From positions 1,798,001-1,862,000 of the forward strand of contig OZ024840.1 in the NCBI GenBank assembly GCA_964017145.1: a stretch of 64,000 nucleotides of DNA, in the 5' to 3' direction. Of this stretch, positions 23,346 through 34,718 are shown in pieces. Origin of the DNA: Agrocybe praecox (taxonomy: Eukaryota; Basidiomycota; Agaricomycetes; Agaricales; Agrocybaceae). The notes below the pieces were generated by a model that worked only from the letters and a program-made list of their open reading frames with translations, was not told the DNA's origin and searched no databases. The position numbers and the translations under genes are program-made. How positions within the stretch are numbered: position 1 is the first letter of the stretch; each line of letters opens with the position of its first letter.

Positions 23346-23688
23346 ATCCTTCTAAATTCTCGTAGGATGACATTAAAGACTGAAGACTGAAGTTGGTCTA
23401 TCGCCTAGATGGAATATTGTGGTGAGCGGATATTTTGTCCGACACAGTTTTTAATGACAGTCTGGTAAGCAATAGGGCATGTTCGAGAGCGCGGGAAGCC
23501 CAAGCAATTAAAGCGTCTAGAGCCAGAGATCTAGAGACCATGTGAATGTGACGGGATTAAGGATAAGATCACGAGACTATCAGTCACATCTTTTGAAGAA
23601 TTGAGGCGAGGATTGAAGACAAAGTTCATTTCTCGTTTCTTTCTTTTCATCTTCCATCTTCTCCACTCTCTAGCCAAATTTTACAGCC
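23346..23688 (+). other. Intergenic region upstream of importin alpha
   Basis: May contain further eroded P450 sequence that I cannot recognise, then the importin promoter with a CT-rich leader (23636-23672). No gene seen. Confidence 0.5.
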
Positions 23689-25580
23689 ATGGATGCCACA
23701 GAATCCCGCACCATGAAGGCCCGTAGGGAAGGTAAGACGACCTCCAGTAATCAGTGTCAAGATCTGGTTCATTAATGCGTTTTTGTAGCCTACAAAGCCA
23801 AAGGTCCTCTCAAACAGGATGACCTTAGACGCCGCAGAGAAGAACAGCAAGTTGAGATCAGGAGACAGAAGCGGGAGGAGAACATCTCTAAGAGGCGTAA
23901 CTTCCTTCCCTCAGCCGGAGTTGACTCTGATGAAGAAATTGGTGGAGGCACCTGGGACCCTCCTGTAATTAAAATATCTTTCTTCCTCTGTGCATCGTCG
24001 CTGACCCTCCTCATTTATTAAGTTGGCTGAGGAGATGGTATCCGGTGTCTTCTCGGACGATCCAGAACGCCAACTGGACGCGACAACCAAATTCCGCAAA
24101 CTTCTTTCAAAAGAGAAGAACCCACCCATCGAACGCGTTATCGAGTGCGGTGTCGTTCCTCGGTTCGTAGAATTCCTTAAACATGGTCACGCTATGCTTC
24201 AAGTATGTAAATCTGCTTTGATCTTCTTTCTGTGTCATTGATCATTGTCAATCATCATGTTCTTTAGTTCGAAGCCGCGTGGGCCCTCACCAACATTGCG
24301 TCTGGTACTGCGGAGCACACTCAAGTGGTCATCAATGCTCAAGCCGTCCCTGAGTTCATCAATCTCCTTTCGTCTCCTGTTTTGGATGTTAGAGAGCAGG
24401 CAGTTTGGGCCCTTGGAAACATCGCTGGAGATAGCCCTCAGTGCAGAGATTATGTCCTCCAACAGGGAGCTTTAAGGCCCCTGCTTACTCTGTTGAGTGA
24501 AAATCACAAGCTAAGCATGCTCAGGAATGCCACCTGGACTTTGAGCAACTTCTGCAGAGGGAAGTCGCCTCAGCCAGACTGGGAATTGGTACGTCGCTCC
24601 ATTTTTGGTTGATTTCCATAACTGATAACACACGAATTAGATCTCTCCGGCTCTGACTGTTTTGACCAAGCTTATCTATTCCCTCGACGATGAAATCTTG
24701 ATCGACGCTTGCTGGGCAATTTCTTACCTTTCAGATGGTTCAAATGATAAAATACAAGCAGTTATTGAATCAGGCGTTTGCAGGCGCCTCGTAGATTTAC
24801 TCTTACATCACTCGACTTCAGTTCAAACTCCTGCCCTTCGTTCAGTAGGAAATATTGTTACTGGAGACGATCTTCAAACCCAAGTCGTCATCGCCTCCGG
24901 TGCTCTCTCTGCTCTCCTTTCGCTTTTATCGTCGCCCAAGGACGGCATTCGCAAGGAGGCGTGCTGGACCATTTCTAACATCACAGCTGGATCACCTCCT
25001 CAAATCCAGTCCGTCATCGATGCTAACATCATCCCCCCTCTTATCAACATTCTCCAGAATGCCGACTTCAAGACGAGAAAGGAAGCTTGCTGGGCAATCT
25101 CAAATGCCACTTCTGGTGGCCTTCAAGAGCCTGCCCAGATCCGGTATCTTGTTTCCCAGGGTTGTATCAAACCCTTGTGTGATCTTTTGACCATGATGGA
25201 CAACAAAATCATTCAAGTCGCCCTCGATGGCCTCGATAACATCCTTAAAATCGGCGAACAAGATAAGATCGCAGGAGGCCCAGGTGCAGTTAACCAGTAT
25301 GCTATGTACGTGGAGGAAGCCGGAGGCATGATTACTATCCACAACCTCCAACAACATGACAACTTGGAGATCTACAAGAAGGCGTTCAACATCATGGATA
25401 AGTACTTCCCAGATGAAGAAGAAGTTGACACTGCCATCAGTGCACCTAATGTTGACGCATCTGGCGCGTTTGCGGTACGTTTTTCATTGACGATTGGTGA
25501 TTGTTACGGTTGCTCATATTTGTTCATAGTTCCACTCCGATATGGCTGCTCCACAAGGTGGCTTCAGCTTCGGACAGTAA
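23689..25580 (+). CDS. SRP1: Importin subunit alpha (karyopherin alpha, Srp1)
   Basis: Cytosolic/nuclear adaptor that binds classical nuclear localisation signals and importin beta. About 530 residues. The importin-beta-binding domain occupies roughly residues 1-65 ([20 protein letters not shown], then [10 protein letters not shown]), ending GGGTWDPP. Ten armadillo repeats follow with the NLS-binding Trp/Asn ladder visible in each: [84 protein letters not shown] and [12 protein letters not shown]. The C-terminal tail is [16 protein letters not shown], joined by the last intron. Seven exons. The start [15 protein letters not shown] is split by an intron after residue 14. All features are intact. 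In yeast Srp1 cooperates with Sts1 in proteasome localisation; both partners' genes are in this window. Confidence 0.97.
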
Positions 25581-26190
25581 ATTTTCAGTTCAATATCACC
25601 CTCGATTCCCGACATCATACATTACACATGTATTCTGCCACCTCTTGAACTTGGGAGTAACGCTCTCTCCAGTATATACAACGTGTAGGTTACAACTTCT
25701 TAGTTCACTTTTTCACTTTTCCAAATCAAAGAATAATACTTGATTACTTGTATCTCATTTTTCTCAGCTGTTATGAAGGTTGTTAGCACTGGTAGAAATC
25801 ATATTCTGAGCCCATGATCATTACTATATCTTGGGAATAAAACCCGTCAACCAGGGAATTCTATTAGCTTTACTCGTCCATAGTTATCTGTTTTAGTGCT
25901 GCGCTTTAAACCGAAACACGCCCGTAATCAAAACATGTAAATGATCTCTTACAAAGTACAAGATTCAATTTGACAATGATGCTCGGAGTGTGGGGACCCG
26001 GGAATTGCTGAGGAAACGTGACGAAGACGCGTACGACTGATGGCACTGGCAGCGGCTAATTTGGCACGGACGGCGGTTTGTTTTCGAGTTCCTCTCCCCG
26101 TTCATGCTCTCAACGTCTGTTCTCTTGTAATTTGTGCATTTTTACTTCCAACGTCTACGGGCGCAAAGATCGCTTTCAAATACCCCCAGA
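25581..26190 (+). other. Intergenic region, importin alpha 3' end to LSm5
   Basis: 3' flank of importin alpha and promoter of LSm5. The frames here are short and without recognisable protein features. No RNA gene seen. Confidence 0.55.
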
Positions 26191-26688
26191 ATGGCATCCC
26201 AAATACTTCCTCTAGGTTCGTCACTTTCGTGTCTTCGAGCTTGTGCAACTGATTGGACCTTGTTTCATTCCAGAACTCATTGATAGATGTATCGGCTCCA
26301 AGATATGGGTCATCATGAAAAGCGAGCGTGAGTTCACTGGAACCTTACTTGGATTCGATGACTACGTTAGTAAGTAGTTATGTTCCATGCAACCAATTTC
26401 CTCTTAAATATGACTCTTGATTCCGTTTCTACCAAGATATCGTTCTGGAGGATGTCACAGAATTGTATGTCTTGTCTTGAAATCCGTATACAACTCAAAC
26501 GACGCGACATATAATATACTTATTCACTAGCGAAACTACTGCGCAAGGAGTAAAAAAGACAAAGTTGGCACAGACTCTACTGAACGGGAGCAATATTGCT
26601 ATGGTGTGTTCATTTTCTTGTTCTACAGATAGCACATACTAACGTTATCTAGTTAATACCCGGCAGTGACGGCCCTGAAGCCAGCTAA
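26191..26688 (+). CDS. LSM5: U6 snRNA-associated Sm-like protein LSm5
   Basis: Subunit of the LSm2-8 ring that binds the 3' end of U6 snRNA in the nucleus and of the LSm1-7 ring that promotes mRNA decapping. Five exons, about 92 residues. The order is MASQILPL | [32 protein letters not shown] (Sm1 motif) | [10 protein letters not shown] | [19 protein letters not shown], then NIAM | [11 protein letters not shown]. The Sm2 signature is the [13 protein letters not shown] block. Length and composition are those of LSm5. It was fragmented by introns of about 50-60 bases, so no long frame is visible. Confidence 0.94.
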
Positions 26689-27442
26689 ACGATGTAAAAC
26701 CAAAACCTTCTTCCTGTTCGTCAACTCTGATCTATGAGCCGGAAAAACGACACTACGAATTATTTCACTGTTTACACTTTTGGGTATAAATCAATATCGA
26801 TATCCATTGTCACGGGCCACTCATCTGAAGGTTTGAGATCTTTCAATTGCTTTCGAATTGAACTGGATCGTACATTGCCTACAAGATTGGCTGAAGTCTT
26901 TCTGGAGTTTTTGAGGTCAAGCAGGTTCAGAAGATCAGACGGTTTCCATCGACCCAACTATGAGAAAACTTACGATGAATGAATCCAACCATCACGACCC
27001 AACTTTGAAGTATTGAAATTTCTAACCCGTATCAAACAACATAATTTCATACACACATACTCCTATCTCCTGGATTGAAATTTCGCCCCAATGAATAATT
27101 GTTTGCGTTGAGAATACTGGAGTGAGAACAAGCGTGATGGGGCGCAAAAAAAAAAACAGTACCCATAGTGTGTATTTAGTACGGAAGAGGGGAGCTTCAT
27201 GCTATGGAGAAAATATTAGTAACTTTTTTTGGGTTTCTTCGACTCGTCAGAAGTTATTCTTTCGCTTCTCGGAGAGGAGTAATTTAATCAGGATTCAGTA
27301 GTAGTAAGTACCCGGGTACCGTGTCTGGTCACGTGGATCATTTGAATTTCGGAGTACTGTAGTTGAATGAACGTCGCGAGCTGGCTTTTCCACTTTGTAA
27401 CGCCGTTGACCTCCATTCGCCACCCATCCTCTCGTTACAGCC
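26689..27442 (+). other. Intergenic region with one unexplained short frame
   Basis: A 61-codon frame on the minus strand (26772-26957, MGRWKPSDLLNLLDLKNSR...) has a protein-like composition but no relatives I recognise. The 10-base direct repeat cgacccaact lies beside it at 26950 and 26995. A run of ten a is near 27149. Nothing else is seen. Confidence 0.4.
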
Positions 27443-27880
27443 ATGCCCATGAGAATTCGCATGGCCATGCATGGCCACACCCATAGGAAAATCTTCCATA
27501 TTGTGGCTATTAACAGCCCATTACGCCGCGACGCAAAACCTACAGAACTTCTAGGAATATACGATCCGCATGCAGTAGAAGGTGCTGGGGCACGTACAGT
27601 TCGATGGAGTGTGGGCAGAATTCATCACTGGCTAGATGTTGGCGCACAGCCCAGCAAGTCTGTCTCAAAATTGCTTGAATTGGTGCGTAGAAACCATGTT
27701 CTTGCCTTCCACTCCCATTTAACTTACAACACGCATTCTTCTTAGGGTGGGATTCTAAAACCTGGATCCCCTTATTTCCCAAAGGATACAGAGCCAAAAA
27801 ACCCCATGGTCCCAATAGCCAAAACCAAGACCAAAACCAAGTCTTCGAAGCCCTCAAAATCCACTTCCAAATCATCATAA
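27443..27880 (+). CDS. MRPS16: Mitochondrial small ribosomal subunit protein bS16m
   Basis: Component of the mitochondrial 37S ribosomal subunit, homologous to bacterial S16. Two exons, about 125 residues. Family features: MRIRMAMHGHTHRKIFHIVA at the N terminus, PTELLGIYDPHA, TVRWSVGRIHHWLDVGAQPS, then after the intron GGILKPGSPYFPKD. The C terminus is a fungal lysine/serine-rich tail (KTKTKTKSSKPSKSTSKSS). There is no cleavable presequence, as is usual for this small protein. The start at 27443 gives MPMRIRMAM; the second Met is equally possible. Confidence 0.93.
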
Positions 27881-28045
27881 TTTACGACTATCATCACCAG
27901 ACAAGCTCGCATTTCACTATAATACCATTTCTATATCCAAATTACATGCCCTAAAAACACGCAAAAAACTTTCAAGCTCGTCAATTGAAGACGAACGAAG
28001 ACGTCGCCACATACTATTTATTGTATTGCATGTCTTTGAGGATGA

Positions 28046-28930
28046 TCAAGTAGATGTGAGAAGGGCTTCAATATTAACATGGCCAGCCTCTTGCGATAGT
28101 TCCAGCGGCGTCAAGTCATCCGGGTCCTTGTCAGGAATATTGGAATTCAGCAGGCAATTACTCTGTACACCAGTGGAGTTACCTTGACGTTCCTGTCTGC
28201 ACCTCTTTCCAAGAGCAGTCTGACAATTTCGACATTTCCTCGATCGCAAGCTAGGTGAATAGGTGCATATCCCTAGCATAGAATATGGTCGTTTGCTCTT
28301 GGCATTAAAGTGTAATCTGCTGACTCCACTCACATACTCATCCGGCGCATTTAAATCCATCTCTTTGTGATCGTCCAAGAATTTTGTTAACCTCACAACA
28401 TCATTGGCAAGGACGAGGCCATGCAAGCCATCGCCATCATCGACACCTTCAGGCTTGGAAGGTTGTGCCATTGAGCTGACCGCAACTCCCAGTCCAGCAC
28501 CCGACCGTCGAGGAGTGTCGTCGTCTTTGTCCCAGATGTCACCGTCATCGGTCGAAGACGATGTAGATTCGACCTTAGTTTCGACTTTTGTTTGTTCTGT
28601 CCATCCTAAAGACCGTGCTATCTCCAAGTATCTCTGTTCGGCTCCTTTAGGATCGTCATACTTTTTGCCATTAGACGACCATGCGTCCCATTTTGCTCTT
28701 CCTGTCATATCAAAAATTGAAGGCCGAGAGGTCGTGGGCATTCTGGATGCCGTTAAATACTTGAACAGTCCATATAACTGTCCGATGATTCGTTAAAAGG
28801 AGAGACCTGAAAGTCGGACGAAGACGTAGACCTCAAGCTTAATGGCGGTCGAAACCGCAGACGGGGCAGATGAGGATGACAGATATGCAACGGCACTTTG
28901 AAAATTTGGAGATGGTTCGTAGCTGGACAT
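28046..28930 (-). CDS. Acyl-CoA-binding protein with ankyrin repeats (ACBD6-like)
   Basis: Predicted cytosolic acyl-CoA carrier. Four exons, about 240 residues. It starts MSSYEPSPNFQSAVAYLSS; the first intron (gag|gtctac ... gacag) joins AIKLE to LYGLFKYLTAS. The ACBP core then has KWDAWSSNGKKYDDPKGAEQ and RYLEIARSLGW, including the acyl-CoA-contacting Tyr and Lys positions. An acidic Ser/Asp linker (about residues 110-150) leads to ankyrin repeats: LHGLVLANDVVRLTKFL, GYAPIHLACDRGNVEIVRLL and LTPLELSQEAGHVNIEALL. This domain order matches animal ACBD6. The function of the ankyrins is unknown, perhaps a protein partner. Confidence 0.9.
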
Positions 28931-29074
28931 TATTCCGAGAAAAGTAGTTTGTGAAGAATCAAGATGAGGCCTCTAACTCCTCGACAAGATAGTATTATAA
29001 TGATCTATTACATAAGCAAATAGTTGGCTGGTATTACGGTCGTATTACGGTGCAGTCTATATTGCCTGAGCTTT

Positions 29075-30548
29075 TCATGCCAATCCAGCAGCCTGCATAG
29101 CCTGAAAGGACTGTTAGATTAGCTATAATTGAGATGGTGAGGACGACTAACCTTCAACATCGTGGCGCCGATCTTGGCGGGGCTGTCAGTGACAAGGACA
29201 CCGGCGCGTTCAAGAGCCTTGACTTTGTCCGAAGCAGCACCTAATAAAATGGAAAAAAAAATTTGAGAAAAATACTTATAACATTGGAGATATCTCTGAC
29301 CTTTGCCACCAGAAATGATGGCACCAGCGTGTCCCATACGACGGCCAGGAGGGGCGGTGCGTCCAGCAATGAAGCCTACGACGGGCTTGGGGTGGGCTCT
29401 AGTTTTGTTGTATCGTTCAAGATATTCTGCAGCTTCCTCTTCCATAGATCCGCCAATTTCTCCGATGATGACAATACCTGCGTTTTAAATCAACGAGCTG
29501 TAACACAAAACATACTCGAAATTTATACCTTCAGTGTTAGGGTCTTCAAGGAAAACCTTGATGACATCAATGTGCTGGGTACCGGGGAAGGGGTCTCCTC
29601 CAATTCCAACACATAGCGATTGTCCGAGACCAACAGAGGTAGTCTGGGCGACAGCCTCGTAGGTTAATGTACCAGAGCGGGACACGATACCTGCAGAATA
29701 AGATTATACTTCAATTACTATAGAGACCAAGGTAATACTCACCGATCTTTCCAGGCTTATGGATGTGGCCAGGCTGAATGCCCATTTTGCAGCCAAGAGG
29801 GTTAATCACTAATCAACATCTTAGCCGAGGAGGATAAGATGTTATATTGACAAAAATTACACACCTCCCGGGCAGTTAGGTCCAACAAGACGCGATTTGG
29901 ACTGGCTTTTGAGTGCATTCATGACCTGAATACGTCGGGTAAGGGTACATCATTCAAATGCTAAAAAGGCCACGTACACGGATCTCGTCTGCCTGTGGGA
30001 TTCCCTCGGTAACGCAAACGATAAGTCCAATCTCATTTTCAATGGCCTCAATGATTGCGTCGGCTGCTGTCGGAGGAGGAACGTAGAGAATCGACGCGTC
30101 TGGTTTTGTCGCTTCCACAGCCTAATGAGAACATTCAGTCGTGACTCTCTACCAGGCATACCAACTCCTCATACTTCTCTAACAGTTCCAAAGATGGGCA
30201 GACCGAGATGCGTTTGTCCAGCCTTCTTCGGTGAAACACCTCCAACCATCTTCGTTCCGTATGCGAGAGCCTCGGTGACGTGGAAAGTCCCCTGCAAAAC
30301 AATAGGCATATAATATTTCGATCATAACAGAGTACATACCGTCTTCCCAGTTAGACCCTGACATAACACCTTGGTGTCTTTGTGGATAAGGAGATTGCGA
30401 ATGGTATCGTCATAGCTTCGGCGAGCAAAAGATTGAGAGAACGTCCGGCGTCCGACTATGGCGAGAATAAAAATTTGATTTTCCTGTTTGTAACGTTATA
30501 GAGTAACTCACCAGGTCCTACAACAGACTGGCCAGCATGGCGAAGCAT
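29075..30548 (-). CDS. LSC1: Succinyl-CoA ligase alpha subunit, mitochondrial
   Basis: Citric-acid-cycle enzyme of the mitochondrial matrix, making succinate and ATP/GTP from succinyl-CoA with a beta subunit encoded elsewhere. The presequence is [13 protein letters not shown] plus [20 protein letters not shown], split by the first intron. CoA-binding domain: [34 protein letters not shown]. Ligase domain: [55 protein letters not shown]. The phosphorylated active-site His is in [12 protein letters not shown]. The C terminus AMQAAGLA lies on a tiny last exon. About 330 residues over seven or eight exons. All catalytic parts are present. Confidence 0.96.
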
Positions 30549-30930
30549 TGTATAAATCCGAAGAGGTATAGAGTTTGACAGCAAAGAAATAGGTATGCTA
30601 AACGGTACTCGGGAGAAGAGATTAGCGCGTGATTTGGACTTGTTTCTTTCTCATGACGTTGGCTTCCATTTCGGGACGAGCCTCACTTATAAATCACCCA
30701 TTTCATTTAGCACTGGCATCTTGTGAGAATTTCAATCCACGTCAAAAAACAAGCTTTAGAAGGAGTATAATTATACGTATTGTTGGTTTTTTCCTACGAA
30801 AACATACAAAAAACAGTATTGCAAGTATCCACTTAAATAGACCTATCCTACCTAGTATTGTCATTATGGTGCCAACATTGAAAGATTTTACCTGAGGTGT
30901 CAACATGCCTTTCTAGGGTATGTATGAAGC
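30549..30930 (-). other. Intergenic region, Mtr10 3' end to LSC1 promoter
   Basis: AT-rich; 3' flank of the Mtr10-like gene and upstream region of the succinyl-CoA ligase gene, both on the minus strand. No gene seen. Confidence 0.55.
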
Positions 30931-33900
30931 TCAAAGTGGATTCCTTCTTCGATCACGAATTTTCCTCGATGCTCTATCGAAAGCTAGGATTGCCTGCTTG
31001 ACCTTGTCGAATTGCCGGGTATTGATAGCTCTGATAAAGGGTTCAGTAAGGCAAGCATTAGGGGAAAGGGTATCGAAGATCCTCACGCTGTAACCTCTTG
31101 CAAAAATTGAGTCTTAGCCGCGTTGGGTACATTAGCGACGGGGAGTTGCTCCAGAACCGGTGGTAGCCACGTAAGAATTTGGCTCGACCAGTTGAAAACC
31201 AGTGAGCGGAATATAGAGACAACTGTGGAAGCCGCGTCTTCCGGGAAGTCACCTACAAGCCCGTTCAAAAGGCATAACACAAGCTGCAATCCTTCTTTAT
31301 CCAATGCATTGCGAATTGCTGATGCATAAAGAGTAAACTTGGAGTTCCTGTTAGATGCACCTTGATCCAAGCAGTCGTGGGTCAGAACGGTGCGGAAGAA
31401 GTCCAAAGCTGCAAAAATAATGTCACTGTGCACCACAGTAAGGCCCCCCATAGCGCATCTAAATGACAAAGCAAAGGCCGGAGACACAAAGATTACATCG
31501 GGCTCAATGTTGACGAATTGCAACAGCATTTGTAGATAATCCTCAAGAACTATAAATGAGATGGTTAGACCACCAGAAGCTTGACGAGAAATAGCCATTG
31601 AGACGAACCGTCCGGAATTTCACCAGGTGCCTTGACATGCAACAAAGCAGCGACCTTGTTGGTGCTGCGCTCGAAAATTTCCTGAGCGGCAGCCTTCAGT
31701 GCGGCATTTTTCTCATAACCATAACGCCCAACAATTTTGCCCGCTATCCATAGGAAGCTTGGGTATCCAGTCGCCTCAAATGCCACAGACATCCTGGAGA
31801 CAACGGATGGTGCGACAGAAAGTGCAGTTTTGCTGAAGAGGTCAATCCCCCGCCTCAAAACTCGAGTAACGCGTTCAGCAAGGTCATAGTTGAGTCCGTA
31901 GTTTGATAAGAAGTTGTCGAAGACGAGCCAGGCCTCTTGGCATGTATTCTGGCATGCTGGGGGTAAATCTTCTCCGTATCCTTGGATGACATGGAGCATA
32001 ACCTCTAAGTTTTCAAGTCCGTCTGCACATGATGAACTGTTAAGAATCAAAAAATGAAAGGCAATTGATTGGCTTACTTCCTACAGACTCAATTTCCGCC
32101 TTGGTAGGCGCAGAAGGCTTGCTGGCTACGGCATGTACCTGTGCTAGGATATCCGAGGCAAATGTCTTGAGAGATTCAGCTGCCTGATTCATCGGCATGG
32201 CAGAAATAACATAGGCAATGGCTTCGTAAACTTGACGACGATCATCCTGGATAAGTTTGGTTCCAGTGGTAGTCAAGAAAGTGTGAAGCGTGGGTAAGAA
32301 ATCGGTCAAATGCTATGATAAAATATATCAGAAAATCTGTTTATTTATAATAAATAATAGAGATCAACCCACCTGTTTGCAATCCTGGCACATGTATTTC
32401 AATGCTTGACCTGCTGCAGCGATGACTTCTGCATCTGTGTCTTCAAATCCTGCAGAGATATACTGAAGTTGGTAAGGTATGTACGAAGGGTGAGCGTTAA
32501 TCCATTCCGTATAACGCGAGATTATCAAAAGAGCAGCATAGCGAACACGGGGGTGGACCGGAAGTTGAGGGATGAGATCAATGATCTTCGGAACTGCGTT
32601 GTTATCTTCTGGATCGATTTCAGCGCCCATGGAACGCATAGCGAACAAAGGTGCTTCAATCTCTTGCCATGATACGTCGGGACCACGAGCAAGTGCGTTG
32701 GTGATCAGTTGGTAAGCGGCCAAAAGACAGGTATCTGTGCGGAGAACGAAGCAACAATCCTTGAGAGTATCCCCCATAACGTGTCTGAAGCCACGGAAAT
32801 TGTCAGCTTCTTGTCCAGTCAAAGAGGTGGAATCAACGGGGAAGTGAAGGTGCTTTATAATAACGGTCATCAGTGACTTGTAAGCCTCGATGAATAACGG
32901 AGACACGGATGGCCTCTTCCCGAGGTTTTGCGCGAGGCGCATCCAGAATGGGAACGTGATAGGCACAATGTCGAGATCAGGATAAGCAGAGCATTCTCCA
33001 ATAGCCTCTACGAGAGGGAAGAAGGTTTCTGTGTGCTGTATAAGAAGGAAGCGGTACGTTTCTCCAGCTTCCGAAAATATGCGAGCATAGCCTCTGATCT
33101 TCTCCGGGTCATCTTGATGTACAGTAAGCTGGCCTCTGAGAGCGATGATCTTAGTCACAATGAGCTCGATTACAGGCATGTTGTCATCAATCTCTTGTGT
33201 TTCGTGGACCATCTGGCAAATGACGTCGACGGCGGAATCGAAGAGACCTTCGGACGCGAGAGCTTCGAATGCATAAGCGAACAGGGGCGTTTCTGCAAAA
33301 TCCATCACACTGATTTCGCCTGCAGCGAGCCAGCTATAGAGACAGTTGAACACTTGCGATTGGACCGACGAGGTGACGCCTACGAATTAAGCATTGTTGT
33401 ATCAAATATTGTGAATATCTGACACCCAACGGGTGGATCGATCCTACGCACCAGAGGCATTAACATATACGGTCAACAGCTCCAACACTTGCTTAGCATT
33501 AGCGGTCAACAATTGTTCCGACCGTTCTCTGTACTCGGCATCCTATTCAACATCGCTTAGATCAGTACACCACGAACAAGCTAGAAACTCACAGTTATTG
33601 GTATTCTTGTGTTGCTGGAAACTTCTTCCGGAAGAAGTGTAAGGAATTCCAATAGCATGGGCACTGTTTCAGGATTTCTTCCAAAGGAATCGATTAGAGT
33701 TTGCACTGGTTTTTCCCATAATGGGAGTTGCACAGCAAGACCAGCTATAGCTAAAGAAAGCTGAACAATAATCGTACGAGGACCAGAAGTATACGTTTGC
33801 AAGGCGCTCAGGAGTGTGTCTCTGAGCGCCATGAGATTTTCTGGGTTGACTTGATTTAAATCGTAAGTCACCTAAAGAGATCAAGCCAGATCAAAGGATG

Positions 33901-34309
33901 CACGCAAACGAACTCTCATAACACAGACCTTTGTCCTAAAAGTTTGCGCTGCGAATAACTTTGCTGCAAGTGGCGCTTCTGGCGACAGCAGGAGGACGTT
34001 ACATGTCGACCACGCTTCAGGCTAGGACAAGGATCGTTGGACACGGTCAGAGGTGTTTGTCGGGAGAGTGGCCATAGGCGAAAGACAATTTACAGAATGC
34101 TGAAAATCCTGGAGCCAGGAATTTGCCCTTTCTATTGATGCTTTATCAGGAGCGCGCCCGAAGACTTCAAGGGCTGATAGTAGATCTTGAATGCTGGTCA
34201 TAATCGTCGAGGAATTTGTAAATGGTGAAGGAGGAAATGGAAGTTCGGGATAAGATATAACAGCGTTTGTGCTTGTTGACATATCATTTACCATCCAATC
34301 TGATCTCAT
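30931..34309 (-). CDS. MTR10: Nuclear import receptor Mtr10 / transportin-3 type karyopherin
   Basis: Importin-beta-family carrier for SR-like mRNA-binding proteins, also implicated in tRNA traffic. Roughly 960 residues, all HEAT repeats. N-terminal repeats read FGRAPDKASIERANSWLQDFQ, then EAWSTCNVLLLSPEAPLAAK, LFAAQTFRTKV and LSLAIAGLAVQLPLW. FNCLYSWLAAGEI is characteristic of this subfamily. The last exons give FLQEVTA + AINTRQFDKVKQAILAF, then RKIRDRRRNPL and stop at 30931. Homologues start near MTSIQDLLSALEVFG (ATG at 34201); the frame is open to 34309, so either start is possible and the upstream one adds 36 residues. At least eight introns. It is followed downstream on the same strand by the succinyl-CoA ligase gene, with no functional link. 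Confidence 0.92.
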
Positions 34310-34718
34310 CCAGTCCCGATCACCCGTGCCACGAACAAGATGTGTATGGGATATTTAAGCAGAACGTGGTATATTGTCATCAAAAAGAGGGTCCGCTACA
34401 GACAGTAATAATTCCGCATAGAGAATAAGAAGATGAAGAGGTTGTACTAAACGTGAAGCAGTAGGGGATATCCGGTGAGAAACGAGTGACGACCATTCGC
34501 AAGAACCAAGACAACGATGGGTAACTGAGGTATTTTAAAAAAAGATGTACAAAAAAACGATAAAAGAGTAATAAAGGTGGAATTGTCAATATCAAAGTCG
34601 GGCCACCGTCGAAGGAAGGGGTCCAAATTATCGTAATATGTTTACGTGCGGAGGAAACCCTTTTTCCTTGTAGTCTGTCAAATAAAAGTCAGTACGATTC
34701 AAAAACAAGAGCTGAAAA
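34310..34718 (-). other. Intergenic region, septin 3' end to Mtr10 promoter
   Basis: AT-rich. It should contain the Mtr10 promoter and the septin 3' end. Frames present are short and hydrophobic-biased. No gene seen. Confidence 0.5.
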
